This document shows, in pieces, positions 1 to 8,502 of a stretch of 64,000 nt of DNA (positions are counted from its first letter, which is position 1; every line of letters begins with the position of its first letter). Source of the DNA: Bacilli bacterium (GTDB lineage: Bacteria; Bacillota_I; Bacilli_A; RF39; UBA660); assembly GCA_017511805.1 (NCBI GenBank), contig JAFWJA010000002.1, positions 1-64,000 on the forward strand. The letters run 5' to 3'. The position numbers and the translations under genes were made by a program. Below the pieces are notes generated by a model. The model was not told where the DNA came from and ran no database searches. It saw only the letters and a program-made list of their open reading frames with translations.

Positions 1-349
1 AATGGCATTTAAGATTGCTGCTTCTATGGCTTTAAAAGAAGCTAAGAATAAATGTAATCCAGTATTACTTGAACCTATAATGGAAGTAGCAGTAGTTGTT
101 CCAGAAGAATACTTAGGTAATGTTATGGGTGATTTAACTGCTAGAAGAGGAAGACCAATGGGTCAAGAAGCTATGGGTAATGCATTAAGAATTAATGCAA
201 TGGTACCACTTTCAGAAATGTTCGGTTATGTTACTAACTTAAGAAGTAATACTCAAGGTAGAGGAACATACCAAATGAAATTCGATCACTATGAAGAAGT
301 TCCAAAGAACATTACTGAAGAAATAATCAAAAAAAATAGTAAAAATTAA
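1..349 (+). CDS. fusA: Elongation factor G, C-terminal end (partial)
   Basis: This is the last ~115 residues of EF-G, the GTPase that translocates tRNA and mRNA on the ribosome; the 5' part lies outside the window. The visible part covers the end of domain IV ([13 protein letters not shown]) and domain V, including [30 protein letters not shown] and [15 protein letters not shown], which are standard EF-G blocks. The internal ATG at position 2 is not the true start. It lies directly upstream of tuf in the usual str-operon order. No terminator is evident between the two, but tuf has its own promoter. Confidence 0.96.
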   Translation, partial: MAFKIAASMALKEAKNKCNPVLLEPIMEVAVVVPEEYLGNVMGDLTARRGRPMGQEAMGNALRINAMVPLSEMFGYVTNLRSNTQGRGTYQMKFDHYEEVPKNITEEIIKKNSKN

Positions 350-379
350 TATAAAAAACATATAAAACATGAATAATAC

Positions 380-408
380 TTGATATTTTTTCAAGAATTA
401 GATAAAAT
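380..408 (+). promoter_or_regulatory. Promoter for tuf
   Basis: A -35 TTGATA (380-385) and a -10 TAAAAT (403-408) are separated by 17 bases. The expected transcript would start near 415, just ahead of the AAGGAGG ribosome site, so tuf could be transcribed independently of fusA. Confidence 0.7.
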
Positions 409-439
409 ATTTTTGTACATTAAAAAGGAGGAATTTTAA

Positions 440-1624
440 ATGGCAAAAGAAAAATTTGATCGTTCAAAACCACATGTTAACATTGGTACAATTGGACACG
501 TTGACCACGGTAAAACAACTTTATCTGCTGCAATCTCAAAGAGACAATCAGAAAAAGGAATGGGTCAATTTAAAGATTATGCTGATATTGATGGAACACC
601 AGAAGAACAACAAAGAGGTATTACTATCACTACAGCTCATATCGAATATGAAACTGAAAAGAGACACTATGCTCACGTAGACTGCCCAGGACACGCTGAC
701 TATGTTAAAAACATGATCACTGGTGCTGCTCAAATGGACGGAGCTATCTTAGTTATAGCAGCTACTGATGGTGCTATGGCTCAAACTAGAGAACATATCT
801 TACTTGCTCACCAAGTTGGTGTACCAAGAATCGTTGTTTTCATTAACAAATGTGATATGGTTGATGATCCAGAAATGTTAGAATTAATCGAAATGGATGT
901 TAGAGAATTATTAACTAAATATGGTTATGATGGAGATAATACACCATTCGTTTATGGATCAGCTTTAAAAGCTCTTGAAGGAGATCCAGAATACGTTAAG
1001 AAAATTGACGAATTAATGGATATCATTGATGAATACATCCCAACTCCAGAAAGAGATGTTGATAAGCCATTCTTAATGAGTATTGAAGACGTATTCACTA
1101 TCACTGGACGTGGAACAGTTGTTACTGGCCGTGTTGAAAGAGGTAGATTAAACATTAACGAAGAAGTTGAAATCGTTGGTCTTAAAGAAACTAAGAAGAC
1201 AGTTGCAACTGGAATCGAAATGTTCAGAAAACAATTAGACTATGCTGAAGCTGGAGATAACGCTGGAGTTTTACTTCGTGGAATCAACAGAGAAGACGTA
1301 GAAAGAGGACAAGTTCTTGCTAAACCAGGATCAGTTACTCCACATACTAAATTTGAATGCCAAGTTTATGTATTAAGTAAAGAAGAAGGTGGAAGACATA
1401 CTCCATTCTTCACAAACTATCGTCCACAATTCTATTTCAGAACTACTGACGTTACAGGTGTTGTAACATTACCAGAAGGAACTGAAATGGTTATGCCTGG
1501 AGATAATGTTTCAATGACAGTTGAATTAATCGCTCCAATTGCCTTAGAAGAAGGTACTGAATTCTCTATCAGAGAAGGCGGAAGAACAGTTGGTGCTGGT
1601 AAAGTAACTAAGGTTTTAAAATAA
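440..1624 (+). CDS. tuf: Elongation factor Tu
   Basis: EF-Tu is a 394-residue GTPase that delivers aminoacyl-tRNA to the ribosome, and this copy is full length for the family. All G motifs are present: P-loop [10 protein letters not shown] (about residues 19-28), [13 protein letters not shown] and SALK. Domains 2 and 3 follow, with [12 protein letters not shown] and [20 protein letters not shown]. The start is set by AAGGAGG about nine bases upstream. The gene uses more C-ending codons than its neighbours, as expected for a highly expressed gene. A strong terminator follows at 1635. Confidence 0.98.
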   Translation: MAKEKFDRSKPHVNIGTIGHVDHGKTTLSAAISKRQSEKGMGQFKDYADIDGTPEEQQRGITITTAHIEYETEKRHYAHVDCPGHADYVKNMITGAAQMDGAILVIAATDGAMAQTREHILLAHQVGVPRIVVFINKCDMVDDPEMLELIEMDVRELLTKYGYDGDNTPFVYGSALKALEGDPEYVKKIDELMDIIDEYIPTPERDVDKPFLMSIEDVFTITGRGTVVTGRVERGRLNINEEVEIVGLKETKKTVATGIEMFRKQLDYAEAGDNAGVLLRGINREDVERGQVLAKPGSVTPHTKFECQVYVLSKEEGGRHTPFFTNYRPQFYFRTTDVTGVVTLPEGTEMVMPGDNVSMTVELIAPIALEEGTEFSIREGGRTVGAGKVTKVLK

Positions 1625-1634
1625 TTAGTTAATT

Positions 1635-1663
1635 AAAAGAGATGTAAACCATCTCTTTTTTTT
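1635..1663 (+). terminator. Rho-independent terminator after tuf
   Basis: A 9-bp stem AAAAGAGAT/ATCTCTTTT (1635-1643 with 1651-1659) has a 7-base loop and runs into a T tract. The next gene's terminator is nearly the same sequence. Confidence 0.9.
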
Positions 1664-1664
1664 G

Positions 1665-1692
1665 TTGTATATTTTAATATTTTAATTATAAT
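1665..1692 (+). promoter_or_regulatory. Promoter for the 1714 gene
   Basis: TTGTAT (1665-1670) and TATAAT (1687-1692) have a 16-base spacer. They sit immediately after the tuf terminator and 22 bases before the start codon. Confidence 0.6.
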
Positions 1693-1713
1693 TATTTATA
1701 GAGGTGGTATTAT

Positions 1714-2529
1714 ATGTCTAGAAACCTTGAAGAAATAGCATGGGATATTACAGAAGCATTATACGTAGATAGACCTGCTATTGGTGATGATAAAAAAGCA
1801 AATTTTTTTGTTGCTGGATCAATGGCTACATTATCTTTATTATGTGCTGATGAAATTCAAGATATGTTTATTGATGAAAATGGTATGTTTATAGGCTATG
1901 GAGAAAAACATATTTTGGATAAGAATTGTAAAATGAAATTAGAAAAATTTAGAAGGAAATTACATGATGTGGATGTAGTTTCATATGATGAAGTTAATTA
2001 TGGAAATAAAATCCAAGCTAAAACAGTTCCTGATAAAAAAGAATTATTTGATGGAAATATAGATTTGCCGATTGAATATGAGCAGAGTCCTAAGAAAGGC
2101 ATTCAAACATATTTATGCAAAGCAATAAGAGGAGATAGAGAAATAATAGTTTCGTCTCCTGTTGATATGATTTCTAATAAATTAGTTCAATGCATGACTG
2201 TTTTAAAACTTATGGACTTGGCTAAAAATAATCTGTTGTATAGAAAAACAAGTAAATCAGAGGAAGAATTAATTGAAAAAAACAAAAAAACATATATTAA
2301 AAAGGAGATAGATTTAAAAAAGAAAATTAGGGACTTAATAATATTAGTAAATTTTGCAACAAATATATATTCTGAAGAAATAATCATTAATAGAATTCAT
2401 GAATTTATAAAAAATGCAAATTATAGTTTTATATTGCTAGATTCACTAAAAGAATATATAGAAGATGAAAAAACTTCTTTAATTATTAATAAAGTAAAAG
2501 AAAAAGAAATATCTAATGTTGCTTTATAA
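1714..2529 (+). CDS. Uncharacterised protein, possibly nucleotidyltransferase-like
   Basis: This is a 271-residue soluble protein that I do not recognise. The N-terminal half has a layout resembling nucleotidyltransferase-fold proteins: FVAGSMATLSLL (a possible glycine-serine loop), then HDVDVVSYDE with an acidic pair. SSPVDMISNKLVQCMTVLKLMDLAKN is then reminiscent of the K/D helix of AbiEii-like proteins. This is a fold-level impression only. The C-terminal third is Lys/Glu-rich and helical, with no membrane segment. A GAGGTGG ribosome site precedes the ATG. The gene stands alone between its own promoter and terminator. Confidence 0.75.
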   Translation: MSRNLEEIAWDITEALYVDRPAIGDDKKANFFVAGSMATLSLLCADEIQDMFIDENGMFIGYGEKHILDKNCKMKLEKFRRKLHDVDVVSYDEVNYGNKIQAKTVPDKKELFDGNIDLPIEYEQSPKKGIQTYLCKAIRGDREIIVSSPVDMISNKLVQCMTVLKLMDLAKNNLLYRKTSKSEEELIEKNKKTYIKKEIDLKKKIRDLIILVNFATNIYSEEIIINRIHEFIKNANYSFILLDSLKEYIEDEKTSLIINKVKEKEISNVAL

Positions 2530-2557
2530 AAAGAGATATAAATCATCTCTTTTTTTT
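2528..2557 (+). terminator. Terminator of the 1714 gene
   Basis: Stem AAAAAGAGAT/ATCTCTTTTT (2528-2537 with 2545-2554) is followed by T residues. It begins inside the stop codon and closely resembles the tuf terminator. Confidence 0.85.
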
Positions 2558-2558
2558 G

Positions 2559-2587
2559 TTGACAATTATTTAATGAAAGTATAGAAT
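2559..2587 (+). promoter_or_regulatory. Consensus promoter for the 2608 gene
   Basis: A perfect -35 TTGACA (2559-2564), a 17-base spacer and TAGAAT (2582-2587) begin directly after the preceding T tract. The leader would be only about 14 bases. Confidence 0.75.
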
Positions 2588-2607
2588 TAAAATAAGGAGG
2601 AATAAAT

Positions 2608-3000
2608 ATGGATGATAGAATTATGTTAGAAAAATATAAAGCTAATTTTATAAAAAGTGTTCAACTTTATACAAATGGAGTATTAGTTCAATATGGTCTA
2701 ACTGATGAACAAGCATTAGATATTACAGCTAATCTTACTGGTTTATCAAAAGAAACTTTAAAAGCTGAAAAGGAAGCAAGAGATAGAAGTCTAAACGAAT
2801 TATTTGGAAAAGCAAATGAACAAGTATTAGGTGCTTTAGGAATTTATCCTAAGGGATATTTTAACTTTGATGAAGAAGGTAAAGCTCCTGAATTCAACAA
2901 GGAAGCTCATGGTTTTGATAGTGATGGATTTATTGATACAGAGACTTTAGATTCTACTGGAGTAGATAATCATGGGTTTAGTGGAAAAGGATTAAGATAA
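2608..3000 (+). CDS. Uncharacterised small protein
   Basis: This is a 130-residue acidic soluble protein with no recognisable domain. The first 75 residues look helical (ITANLTGLSKETLKAEKEA). The C-terminal 40 residues are rich in Gly, Asp and Phe, with a loose repeated GF-D/G pattern (HGFDSDGF, NHGFSGKG). A strong AAGGAGG site and a consensus promoter suggest high expression. It has its own terminator, so it is probably monocistronic. Confidence 0.75.
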   Translation: MDDRIMLEKYKANFIKSVQLYTNGVLVQYGLTDEQALDITANLTGLSKETLKAEKEARDRSLNELFGKANEQVLGALGIYPKGYFNFDEEGKAPEFNKEAHGFDSDGFIDTETLDSTGVDNHGFSGKGLR

Positions 3001-3019
3001 TCAGTAGATTATCTTTTTT
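2994..3019 (+). terminator. Terminator of the 2608 gene
   Basis: Stem AAGATAATC/GATTATCTT (2994-3002 with 3007-3015) has a 4-base loop and a T run. It overlaps the stop codon. Confidence 0.85.
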
Positions 3020-3021
3020 AT

Positions 3022-3050
3022 TTGAATAATATTAATATCTGAATTATAAT
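3022..3050 (+). promoter_or_regulatory. Promoter for the 3072 gene
   Basis: TTGAAT (3022-3027), a 17-base spacer and a perfect TATAAT (3045-3050) lie 21 bases upstream of the start codon. Confidence 0.75.
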
Positions 3051-3071
3051 TAATATAACGGAGAAATAATT

Positions 3072-3590
3072 ATGGATGATATAAACTTAGAAGAAATAAA
3101 AAATCAAATTCAAATACTTCAAGAAAAGAAAGCTAATTTATTAAAAGAAAAACAGGGAATCGAAGAGTCAACAATATTAAAAAGATATTTTGAATTGAAT
3201 AATGAATTAATTGATCTAGATAAAGAAATAAAAAAAAAGAAAAAAGAAGAGGCTATAGTTAGATATAGTTTATGTGATCATGGTTTATTATTTTTAGAGT
3301 CTTATTGTTTTAGAAGAAAAAAATATCATCCTAAATTTAAGTGTTTAGGCTGTGGAAAAAGAATAATTGGAGCCTTAAATAAAAATCAAATAGTTATCAA
3401 TGAGAATTATACTGAATTTATTGAAGGTGCATATTTAGGTGATTTAAAGGATTATAAAAAGTTGTGTAAACTGTATTCCGAATTTAAAGAACAAGGTTTA
3501 GAAACTCTGCAAACAGCAGTTTTATTAGAGGGATATCTTCATGAAAAATATCATGAAACTAAATCAGTATTAAAATTAGTTAGAAAATAA
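3072..3590 (+). CDS. Uncharacterised coiled-coil protein with a zinc-ribbon-like motif
   Basis: This is a 172-residue protein of unknown function. Residues 1-60 form a strongly charged coiled coil (KKANLLKEKQGIEE, DLDKEIKKKKKEE). A Cys/His cluster follows: CDHG near residue 68, then KCLGCGKR near residue 90, compatible with a metal-binding knuckle. The C-terminal half is helical. There is no signal or membrane segment. A weak ribosome site (ACGGAG) precedes the ATG. It ends in a terminator shared with the convergent femX-like gene. Confidence 0.75.
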   Translation: MDDINLEEIKNQIQILQEKKANLLKEKQGIEESTILKRYFELNNELIDLDKEIKKKKKEEAIVRYSLCDHGLLFLESYCFRRKKYHPKFKCLGCGKRIIGALNKNQIVINENYTEFIEGAYLGDLKDYKKLCKLYSEFKEQGLETLQTAVLLEGYLHEKYHETKSVLKLVRK

Positions 3591-3617
3591 AAAGAAGAAT
3601 TACTTCTTCTTTTTTTA
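3590..3617. terminator. Bidirectional terminator between convergent genes
   Basis: Stem AAAGAAGAA/TTCTTCTTT (3591-3599 with 3604-3612) is flanked by A residues upstream and T residues downstream, so it can act on both strands. It touches the stop codons of both converging genes. Confidence 0.8.
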
Positions 3618-4877
3618 TAATACAGGTGTATTTAACCAAGTTAATATAGGATTTAATCTTTCATATACTTTTCTTTTATGTTTATTTATAACAAAAGTAA
3701 ATTCTCCTATATATTCATCAATATGAGTACCAAATCCAAGCTTAAATTTAGTTAGACCATATAATTCAGATCCTTTATTAAAGTCTCCAGAAATACCATT
3801 TAAATGGAATCTATTATATCCTTCTCTATGATATTTTTCCATTATTTGATATAGCATATAGTGTGTTGGACAATATTGTTTAAAGTCTCTATCATAACCA
3901 CATATTAATATAAATATTTCTTTGTTATATTTAATAATCGCACATGATGCAATTATTTTTTGTGTTGGGAACTCTCTAAATAAATTAGTTGCGTTTACTA
4001 TATTTTGCTTATAGTTATTTAATAATGTATCTGAATGCATTTTTCTTTTTATTATATTATTTGCGTTATTAGAATTAGTATTATTTTCCAACTCTTGATT
4101 TATATCATTGTTTCTAATTTCTTCTTCTTCGTATAATTGTTTACTTTTTTCAACATATTTAGATGTATTAAGATTAGCAAAATATATTTCAAACATATCT
4201 TCTTTACCAAATATTTCATACATATCTAAGTAATAATTTAGTTTTCTAGAATGTTTCTTTTCTACATAATCGTAGAATGTTCTTATATCTTCAGGAGCAC
4301 CTTTTATTATTTCTATTCCAAGTTTTTCAGCTTTTCTTATTTTATTTCTTTTTTCTTTTGAAAAATTATGGAATATATTATCTGTATCTTTAAATTCCGC
4401 AACTGCATTCCATCTAGGTTTTAAATTTTCAAAATTAAGATTAAAACCAGTATGTTCATATCCTAGTGATTTTAAGTTTTCAATAATTTGTTCATTATTG
4501 ATACCAGGTATTTCTTCACCCTTATTATTTCTACTCTTATATATAATAGCGGGATCTATTTTAACAAACATAAAGTTTCTTTTTACTAAGTATTCTTTTA
4601 GTGCCATAGTAAAGCTTTTAACTAGGTCAAAATCATTAAAATCAATTAAGAATCCTCTAGGACAATAACCCCATTTATAACCTATAAAAACTTTATTTAC
4701 TAATATTAGAGTAGCAGCATAAATAATATTAGATTCATCGACAAAACCTAAATAATAGTCATCAAATTGATGTCTATCCATTAGCATTCCGTATTCTTCT
4801 GTTTGACAAAAATGCTTGTATGGATATTCACTAGCGTATTTTTTAAAATCTTCAGCTTGCATTTCAATTATCTTCAT
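3615..4877 (-). CDS. FemX/FemAB-type peptidoglycan aminoacyltransferase
   Basis: This is a 420-residue cytoplasmic enzyme of the FemABX family. These enzymes use aminoacyl-tRNA to add the first or later residues of the peptidoglycan interpeptide bridge to lipid II. Supporting blocks are WGYCPRGFLIDF near the N-terminus, FSKEKRNKIRKAEKLGIEI in the middle, and FHLNGISGDF with GLTKFKLGFGTHIDEYIGEF near the C-terminus. These match the two GNAT-like lobes with a helical insertion. Residues about 245-290 form a Glu/Asn-rich low-complexity insertion, unusual within the family. The product implies a wall with cross-bridges. Which residue is added cannot be told from sequence. Confidence 0.88.
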   Translation of the reverse strand: MKIIEMQAEDFKKYASEYPYKHFCQTEEYGMLMDRHQFDDYYLGFVDESNIIYAATLILVNKVFIGYKWGYCPRGFLIDFNDFDLVKSFTMALKEYLVKRNFMFVKIDPAIIYKSRNNKGEEIPGINNEQIIENLKSLGYEHTGFNLNFENLKPRWNAVAEFKDTDNIFHNFSKEKRNKIRKAEKLGIEIIKGAPEDIRTFYDYVEKKHSRKLNYYLDMYEIFGKEDMFEIYFANLNTSKYVEKSKQLYEEEEIRNNDINQELENNTNSNNANNIIKRKMHSDTLLNNYKQNIVNATNLFREFPTQKIIASCAIIKYNKEIFILICGYDRDFKQYCPTHYMLYQIMEKYHREGYNRFHLNGISGDFNKGSELYGLTKFKLGFGTHIDEYIGEFTFVINKHKRKVYERLNPILTWLNTPVL

Positions 4878-4898
4878 ACTATCACTCCAATTATTATA

Positions 4899-4907
4899 AT
4901 TATAACA
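4899..4907 (-). promoter_or_regulatory. Extended -10 promoter of the femX-like gene
   Basis: Read on the minus strand this is TGTTATAAT, an extended -10 located 22 bases before the start codon. It is followed by a GGAGTGAT ribosome site. Confidence 0.6.
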
Positions 4908-4968
4908 TATTTACTTAAAATAATTATAAAAAATAACATATTTTTAATGTTAAATGTAAAAAAGATAG

Positions 4969-4974
4969 TATAAT
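4969..4974 (+). promoter_or_regulatory. -10 element of eno
   Basis: A perfect TATAAT lies 20 bases before the eno start codon. No convincing -35 was found at the right distance. Confidence 0.5.
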
Positions 4975-4994
4975 AATTATTGGAAGGTGATTTT

Positions 4995-6233
4995 ATGAGT
5001 AAAATAAAAAATATTATTGGAAGAGAAATATTAGATTCAAGAGGTAATCCTACTGTTGAAGTAGATGTTATTTTAGATAATGGTATAGTAGGTAGAGCCG
5101 CTGTTCCTTCAGGAGCATCTACTGGCGAAAGAGAAGCTCTTGAATTAAGAGATGGTGATAAAAGTAGATTCTTAGGTAAAGGTGTTTTAAAAGCCGTTAG
5201 TAATGTTAATGGTCCATTAAGAGAAGCACTTATTGGCTTTGATGGTACTCAAAAAGAATTAGATTATAAAATGATTGAATTAGATGGTACTGAAACTAAA
5301 TCCAAATTTGGTGCGAATGCTATATTAGGTATTTCAATGGGATATTTAAAAGCATGTGCTCAAAATGATGGTAAAAAGTTATATGAATATGTATGCGATA
5401 ACTTTGGTGATGGAAACATGAGTGAACCAAGACCAATGATGAATATTATCAATGGTGGAGCTCACGCTGATAACAAGTTAGATTTCCAAGAATATATGAT
5501 TATCCCTATTAGAGATACTATTAAAGAAAGAGTAAGAGTAGGAGCAGAAGTATTCCATAATTTAAAGAGTGTTTTAAAAGAAAAAGGACTAGTTACTTCA
5601 GTAGGTGATGAAGGTGGATTTGCACCTGATTTAAATAGTAATGCTGAAGGATTTGAACTTATAATGGAAGCTATTAAAAAGGCTGGTTATGAACCAGGAA
5701 AAGATGTTTGTATGGCAATAGATGTAGCAGCTTCTGAATTCTATGAAGATGGTAAATATAATTTAGTAGGTGAAGGAAGAAGTCTTACTACTGAAGAATT
5801 AATTGAATATTATGAAGATTTAGTTAATAAATATCCAATTATATCTATTGAAGATCCAGTTGATGAAAACGATTGGGATGGATTTAGATTAGTAACAGAA
5901 AGAATAGGAGATAAGATTCAATTAGTTGGGGATGACTTATTTGTTACTAATAAGAAATGTCTTCAAATGGGTATAGATAATCATGCTGGTAACGCTATTT
6001 TATTAAAGGTTAATCAAATAGGTACTATTACTGAAACATTAGAAACTATTGAATTAGCTAGAAAGAATAACTATAAAACAGTTATATCTCATAGAAGTGG
6101 TGAAACAGAAGATACAACAATTGCATCTTTAGCAGTTGGTCTAAATTTAGGACAAATTAAAACTGGTTCTATGTCTAGAACAGATAGAATTTGTAAATAT
6201 AACGAATTAATAAGAATAGAAGAAGAATTATAG
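4995..6233 (+). CDS. eno: Enolase
   Basis: Enolase interconverts 2-phosphoglycerate and phosphoenolpyruvate in glycolysis. The 412-residue product is slightly short of the usual ~430. Motifs include [17 protein letters not shown], the mobile loop [26 protein letters not shown] (catalytic Glu region, about residue 203), [24 protein letters not shown] (catalytic Lys, about 337) and [10 protein letters not shown] (about 364). The ATG at 4995 is chosen because GGAAGGTGAT (4982-4991) sits just upstream; an in-frame TTG at 4980 lies before that site. It begins the eno...secG...rnr-smpB order. Confidence 0.97.
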   Translation: MSKIKNIIGREILDSRGNPTVEVDVILDNGIVGRAAVPSGASTGEREALELRDGDKSRFLGKGVLKAVSNVNGPLREALIGFDGTQKELDYKMIELDGTETKSKFGANAILGISMGYLKACAQNDGKKLYEYVCDNFGDGNMSEPRPMMNIINGGAHADNKLDFQEYMIIPIRDTIKERVRVGAEVFHNLKSVLKEKGLVTSVGDEGGFAPDLNSNAEGFELIMEAIKKAGYEPGKDVCMAIDVAASEFYEDGKYNLVGEGRSLTTEELIEYYEDLVNKYPIISIEDPVDENDWDGFRLVTERIGDKIQLVGDDLFVTNKKCLQMGIDNHAGNAILLKVNQIGTITETLETIELARKNNYKTVISHRSGETEDTTIASLAVGLNLGQIKTGSMSRTDRICKYNELIRIEEEL

Positions 6234-6262
6234 TTGTTAATCGGTTTTTTATGTGATAAAAT
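6234..6262 (+). promoter_or_regulatory. Promoter of the dinD leader RNA
   Basis: TTGTTA (6234-6239), a 17-base spacer and TAAAAT (6257-6262) begin one base after the eno stop codon. The predicted start near 6269 gives a leader of about 145 bases before dinD, far longer than the 12-25 bases seen for most genes here. Confidence 0.65.
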
Positions 6263-6268
6263 TAAGAT

Positions 6269-6392
6269 GTATTAATTACTTGCCAAGAGTTAATATGACA
6301 ATTTGAGACGATAACGTTTATTTTATTAAGGCAAGAAATAAAATATGCATGCTGCGGAGTATATTTCTCGAAAGAGAGATATACTTTTTTTT
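6269..6392 (+). ncRNA. Candidate structured leader or small RNA upstream of dinD
   Basis: Between a promoter at 6234 and a terminator-like hairpin at 6358 is a ~120-base transcript without an ORF. A long-range pairing CTTGCC (6279-6284) with GGCAAG (6330-6335) closes an internal domain. The terminator hairpin follows, then the dinD ribosome site. It could be a cis-acting attenuator for dinD or a free small RNA. I could not match it to a riboswitch class I know. Confidence 0.4.
6358..6392 (+). terminator. Intrinsic terminator or attenuator before dinD
   Basis: A 12-bp stem (6358-6369 with 6374-6385, one G-T wobble) is capped by a GAAA tetraloop and followed by a run of T to 6392. The AAGGAGG of dinD begins at 6401. 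Confidence 0.8.
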
Positions 6393-6413
6393 ATTCAAAA
6401 AAGGAGGATGATT

Positions 6414-7214
6414 ATGATGAATGAAATAAGCAATTATAGTGAAGATGTTTTTGAAAGGATAAAACATATTGATGAAAATGGTAGAGAGTACTGGGAGGCA
6501 AGAGAACTTCAAGATGTATTAGCGTACAAAGAATGGAGAAAATTTAAGAGTGCAATTGATAAAGCTAAAAAAGCTTGTATCATAAGTGATTCTGGCGTAG
6601 AAGACCATTTTGTCGACATAGACAAAATGGTAGATATTGGATCAAAAACAAAAAGAAAACTAAGAGATTTTAAATTATCAAGGTATGCTTGTTATTTAAT
6701 AGTTCAAAATGGCGATTCAAGAAAACAAGTGGTTGCATATGGTCAAACATATTTTGCTGTTCAGACAAGAAGACAAGAGTTATATGATGAATTATCAGAG
6801 GATGAAAAAAGATTGATAAGAAGGAAACAAGTGAGTTCAGGTAACTATAGTTTAAATAGAACAGCAGTTAAATCTGGTGTTAAAAATTTAGCTGAATTTC
6901 ATAATGCTGGATATAAAGGATTATATGGTGGAGAAACTGCTGATGATATTTATAAAAGAAAAGGTCTTAGATATAGAGAAGATATCTTAGATAATATGGG
7001 TAGTGAAGAACTTGCTGCAAATTTATTTCGAATAACACAAACAGATGCAAAACTAAAAAGGGATAAAGTTGATAATGAGTATAAGGCTAACAGTATTCAC
7101 TATGATATAGCAAAAGATATTAGACAGTTTATTATTGATCATGGTGGAACAATGCCAGAAGATTTACCTAATCCAGATAAATCTATTAAAGAAATAGAAA
7201 AAAACAAAGAATAA
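6414..7214 (+). CDS. dinD: DinD-like DNA-damage-inducible protein
   Basis: This 266-residue protein resembles E. coli DinD. It has an N-terminal BRO/KilA-N-like half with FERIKHIDENGREYWEAREL, VLAYKEWRKFKSAIDKAK and LSRYACYLIVQNGDSRK. The family's conserved C-terminal half follows (YFAVQTRRQE, EFHNAGYKGLYGGET, GSEELAANLFRITQTDAKL). In E. coli dinD is SOS-induced and DinD has been reported to affect RecA filaments; here only homology is seen. I chose the ATG at 6414, six bases after AAGGAGG (6401-6407); 6417 is also possible, and an in-frame ATG upstream at 6345 lies inside the leader. No LexA box was recognised. It interrupts the eno-secG neighbourhood. Confidence 0.85.
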   Translation: MMNEISNYSEDVFERIKHIDENGREYWEARELQDVLAYKEWRKFKSAIDKAKKACIISDSGVEDHFVDIDKMVDIGSKTKRKLRDFKLSRYACYLIVQNGDSRKQVVAYGQTYFAVQTRRQELYDELSEDEKRLIRRKQVSSGNYSLNRTAVKSGVKNLAEFHNAGYKGLYGGETADDIYKRKGLRYREDILDNMGSEELAANLFRITQTDAKLKRDKVDNEYKANSIHYDIAKDIRQFIIDHGGTMPEDLPNPDKSIKEIEKNKE

Positions 7215-7252
7215 TATTCCAGTTCATAAATATACTTAAATAGGTGATATTT

Positions 7253-8167
7253 ATGGATGGAATATTTTTTTTAGTGCTTGCATTTTTAGTAGCGTTTTCT
7301 AGTATTAAATTATCTTATTATGGAGATACATTAAGTAAAAGTACTAAACTAGGTACTGCTTTTATAGGTGGATTATTAATTGCTTCAATTACATCTTTAC
7401 CGGAATTAGTTACAAGTGTTTCAGCAGTTCTAGTAAACAATCCATATCTATCTTTTGGAGATATACTAGGTAGTAATATGTTTAATGTATTTGTACTATC
7501 TATATTTAATATTTGGTTTTTTAAACAAGATTTTTTTAATAGTGTTAGTAAAAAATATTTAATCGAGTGTCTTATATTAATAACTGAGTATATATTAATA
7601 ATTTTTATTAGTTCTACTTTATTAACCATATTACTTCTATTTATGTATGTTTTTTATATATTAAGAATACTAAAAAATGATGAAGAAACTTCTAATAACA
7701 CTAGTGAAAAACATGTGTTATTAAAGTTTATATTATGTTCAGTATTATTAATTGGTTTAAGTATTCTATTAACACTAGAAGCTGATAATATTACTCATAT
7801 TTACCCTAAAATATCAAGTAGTTCAGTTGGTGCAATTCTTCTTGGTATAACGACGTCACTTCCAGAAGTAGTATCTACGTATACATTACTTAAACTTGGT
7901 AACAACAATATGGCTATATCAAATATGCTTGGTAGTAATATATTTAATTTTTTAATATTATCAGTTTCAGACTTTTTTGTTAAAAAGGATCATATATATT
8001 CGTATTCTGATAAATATTCCAATATGTATTTATATGGTGGATTAATTGTCACATTCTTATTATTTATTTGTATTTATCATAAAAAAATGACTAAAAAGTG
8101 TAATATTATGCTTTCTTTATTAATTAGTTTAATCTATTTGATAGTTTGGTATTTTCAATTTAAGTAA
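7253..8167 (+). CDS. Ca2+/cation antiporter (CaCA family)
   Basis: This is an integral membrane exchanger of about 304 residues with roughly ten hydrophobic segments. The two inverted alpha-repeats that form the ion site are clear: ITSLPELVTS...DILGSNMFNVFVLS near residue 47, and TTSLPEVVST...NMLGSNIFNFLILS near residue 200. Both repeats carry the key acidic residue in SLPE and the GSN-N motif. The family exchanges Na+ or H+ for Ca2+ or K+; the ion cannot be read from sequence. The ATG at 7253 follows AGGTGAT. It is a short distance after dinD without a terminator between them. Confidence 0.9.
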   Translation: MDGIFFLVLAFLVAFSSIKLSYYGDTLSKSTKLGTAFIGGLLIASITSLPELVTSVSAVLVNNPYLSFGDILGSNMFNVFVLSIFNIWFFKQDFFNSVSKKYLIECLILITEYILIIFISSTLLTILLLFMYVFYILRILKNDEETSNNTSEKHVLLKFILCSVLLIGLSILLTLEADNITHIYPKISSSSVGAILLGITTSLPEVVSTYTLLKLGNNNMAISNMLGSNIFNFLILSVSDFFVKKDHIYSYSDKYSNMYLYGGLIVTFLLFICIYHKKMTKKCNIMLSLLISLIYLIVWYFQFK

Positions 8168-8171
8168 AATG

Positions 8172-8180
8172 TGTTAAAAT
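8172..8180 (+). promoter_or_regulatory. Extended -10 promoter of secG
   Basis: TGTTAAAAT (TG at 8172-8173, hexamer 8175-8180) lies 25 bases before the secG start. Confidence 0.5.
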
Positions 8181-8205
8181 ACTTATGTTGACTGGAGGAA
8201 AAGGC

Positions 8206-8421
8206 ATGGAAATAGTATTATTAGTTACATCAATTTTATTAATAACTGTTGTATTATTACAAAGTGATAAATCAGAATCCGCTGGAAATATATTAATGGG
8301 TGGTAATACAGAATTATTTGCTCAAAGAAAAGAAAGAGGATTTGAATTATTTTTAAGTCGTTTTACATTAGCATTAGGAATAGTATTTTTCTTATTATGT
8401 GTAATTATGTCATTATTGTAA
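8206..8421 (+). CDS. secG: Protein translocase subunit SecG
   Basis: This 71-residue protein has the SecG layout. A first membrane helix (IVLLVTSILLITVVLLQ) is followed by the conserved polar loop QSDKSESAGNILMGG...LFAQRKERGFELFLSR and a second helix. SecG assists SecYE in protein export. GGAGG at 8194-8198 is seven bases before the ATG at 8206. An upstream in-frame ATG at 8185 precedes that site and is unlikely. Its location between eno and rnr matches other Firmicutes. Confidence 0.92.
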   Translation: MEIVLLVTSILLITVVLLQSDKSESAGNILMGGNTELFAQRKERGFELFLSRFTLALGIVFFLLCVIMSLL

Positions 8422-8448
8422 GATTATAACGAAAGTTATAGTCTTTTT
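8421..8448 (+). terminator. Terminator of secG
   Basis: A 10-bp stem (8421-8430 with 8435-8444, one wobble) with a GAAA loop is followed by Ts. It overlaps the last base of the stop codon. Confidence 0.85.
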
Positions 8449-8450
8449 TA

Positions 8451-8479
8451 TTTACTTTTATGTCAATGCTTGTTATAAT
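8451..8479 (+). promoter_or_regulatory. Promoter of the double-HTH gene
   Basis: TTTACT (8451-8456), a 17-base spacer and TATAAT (8474-8479) with an extended TG make a strong predicted promoter. Confidence 0.7.
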
Positions 8480-8502
8480 AACATATCAAAAGGAGCCTAA
8501 AT

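Noticed and set aside
380..396. fusA terminator from the small inverted repeat CTTGA/TCAAG
   Set aside because: The stem is only five pairs with a T-rich loop and no U run after it; it overlaps the tuf -35 element.
6345..6413. Longer dinD start at 6345
   Set aside because: It lies in the leader and terminator hairpin, without a ribosome site; AAGGAGG at 6401 sets a later start.
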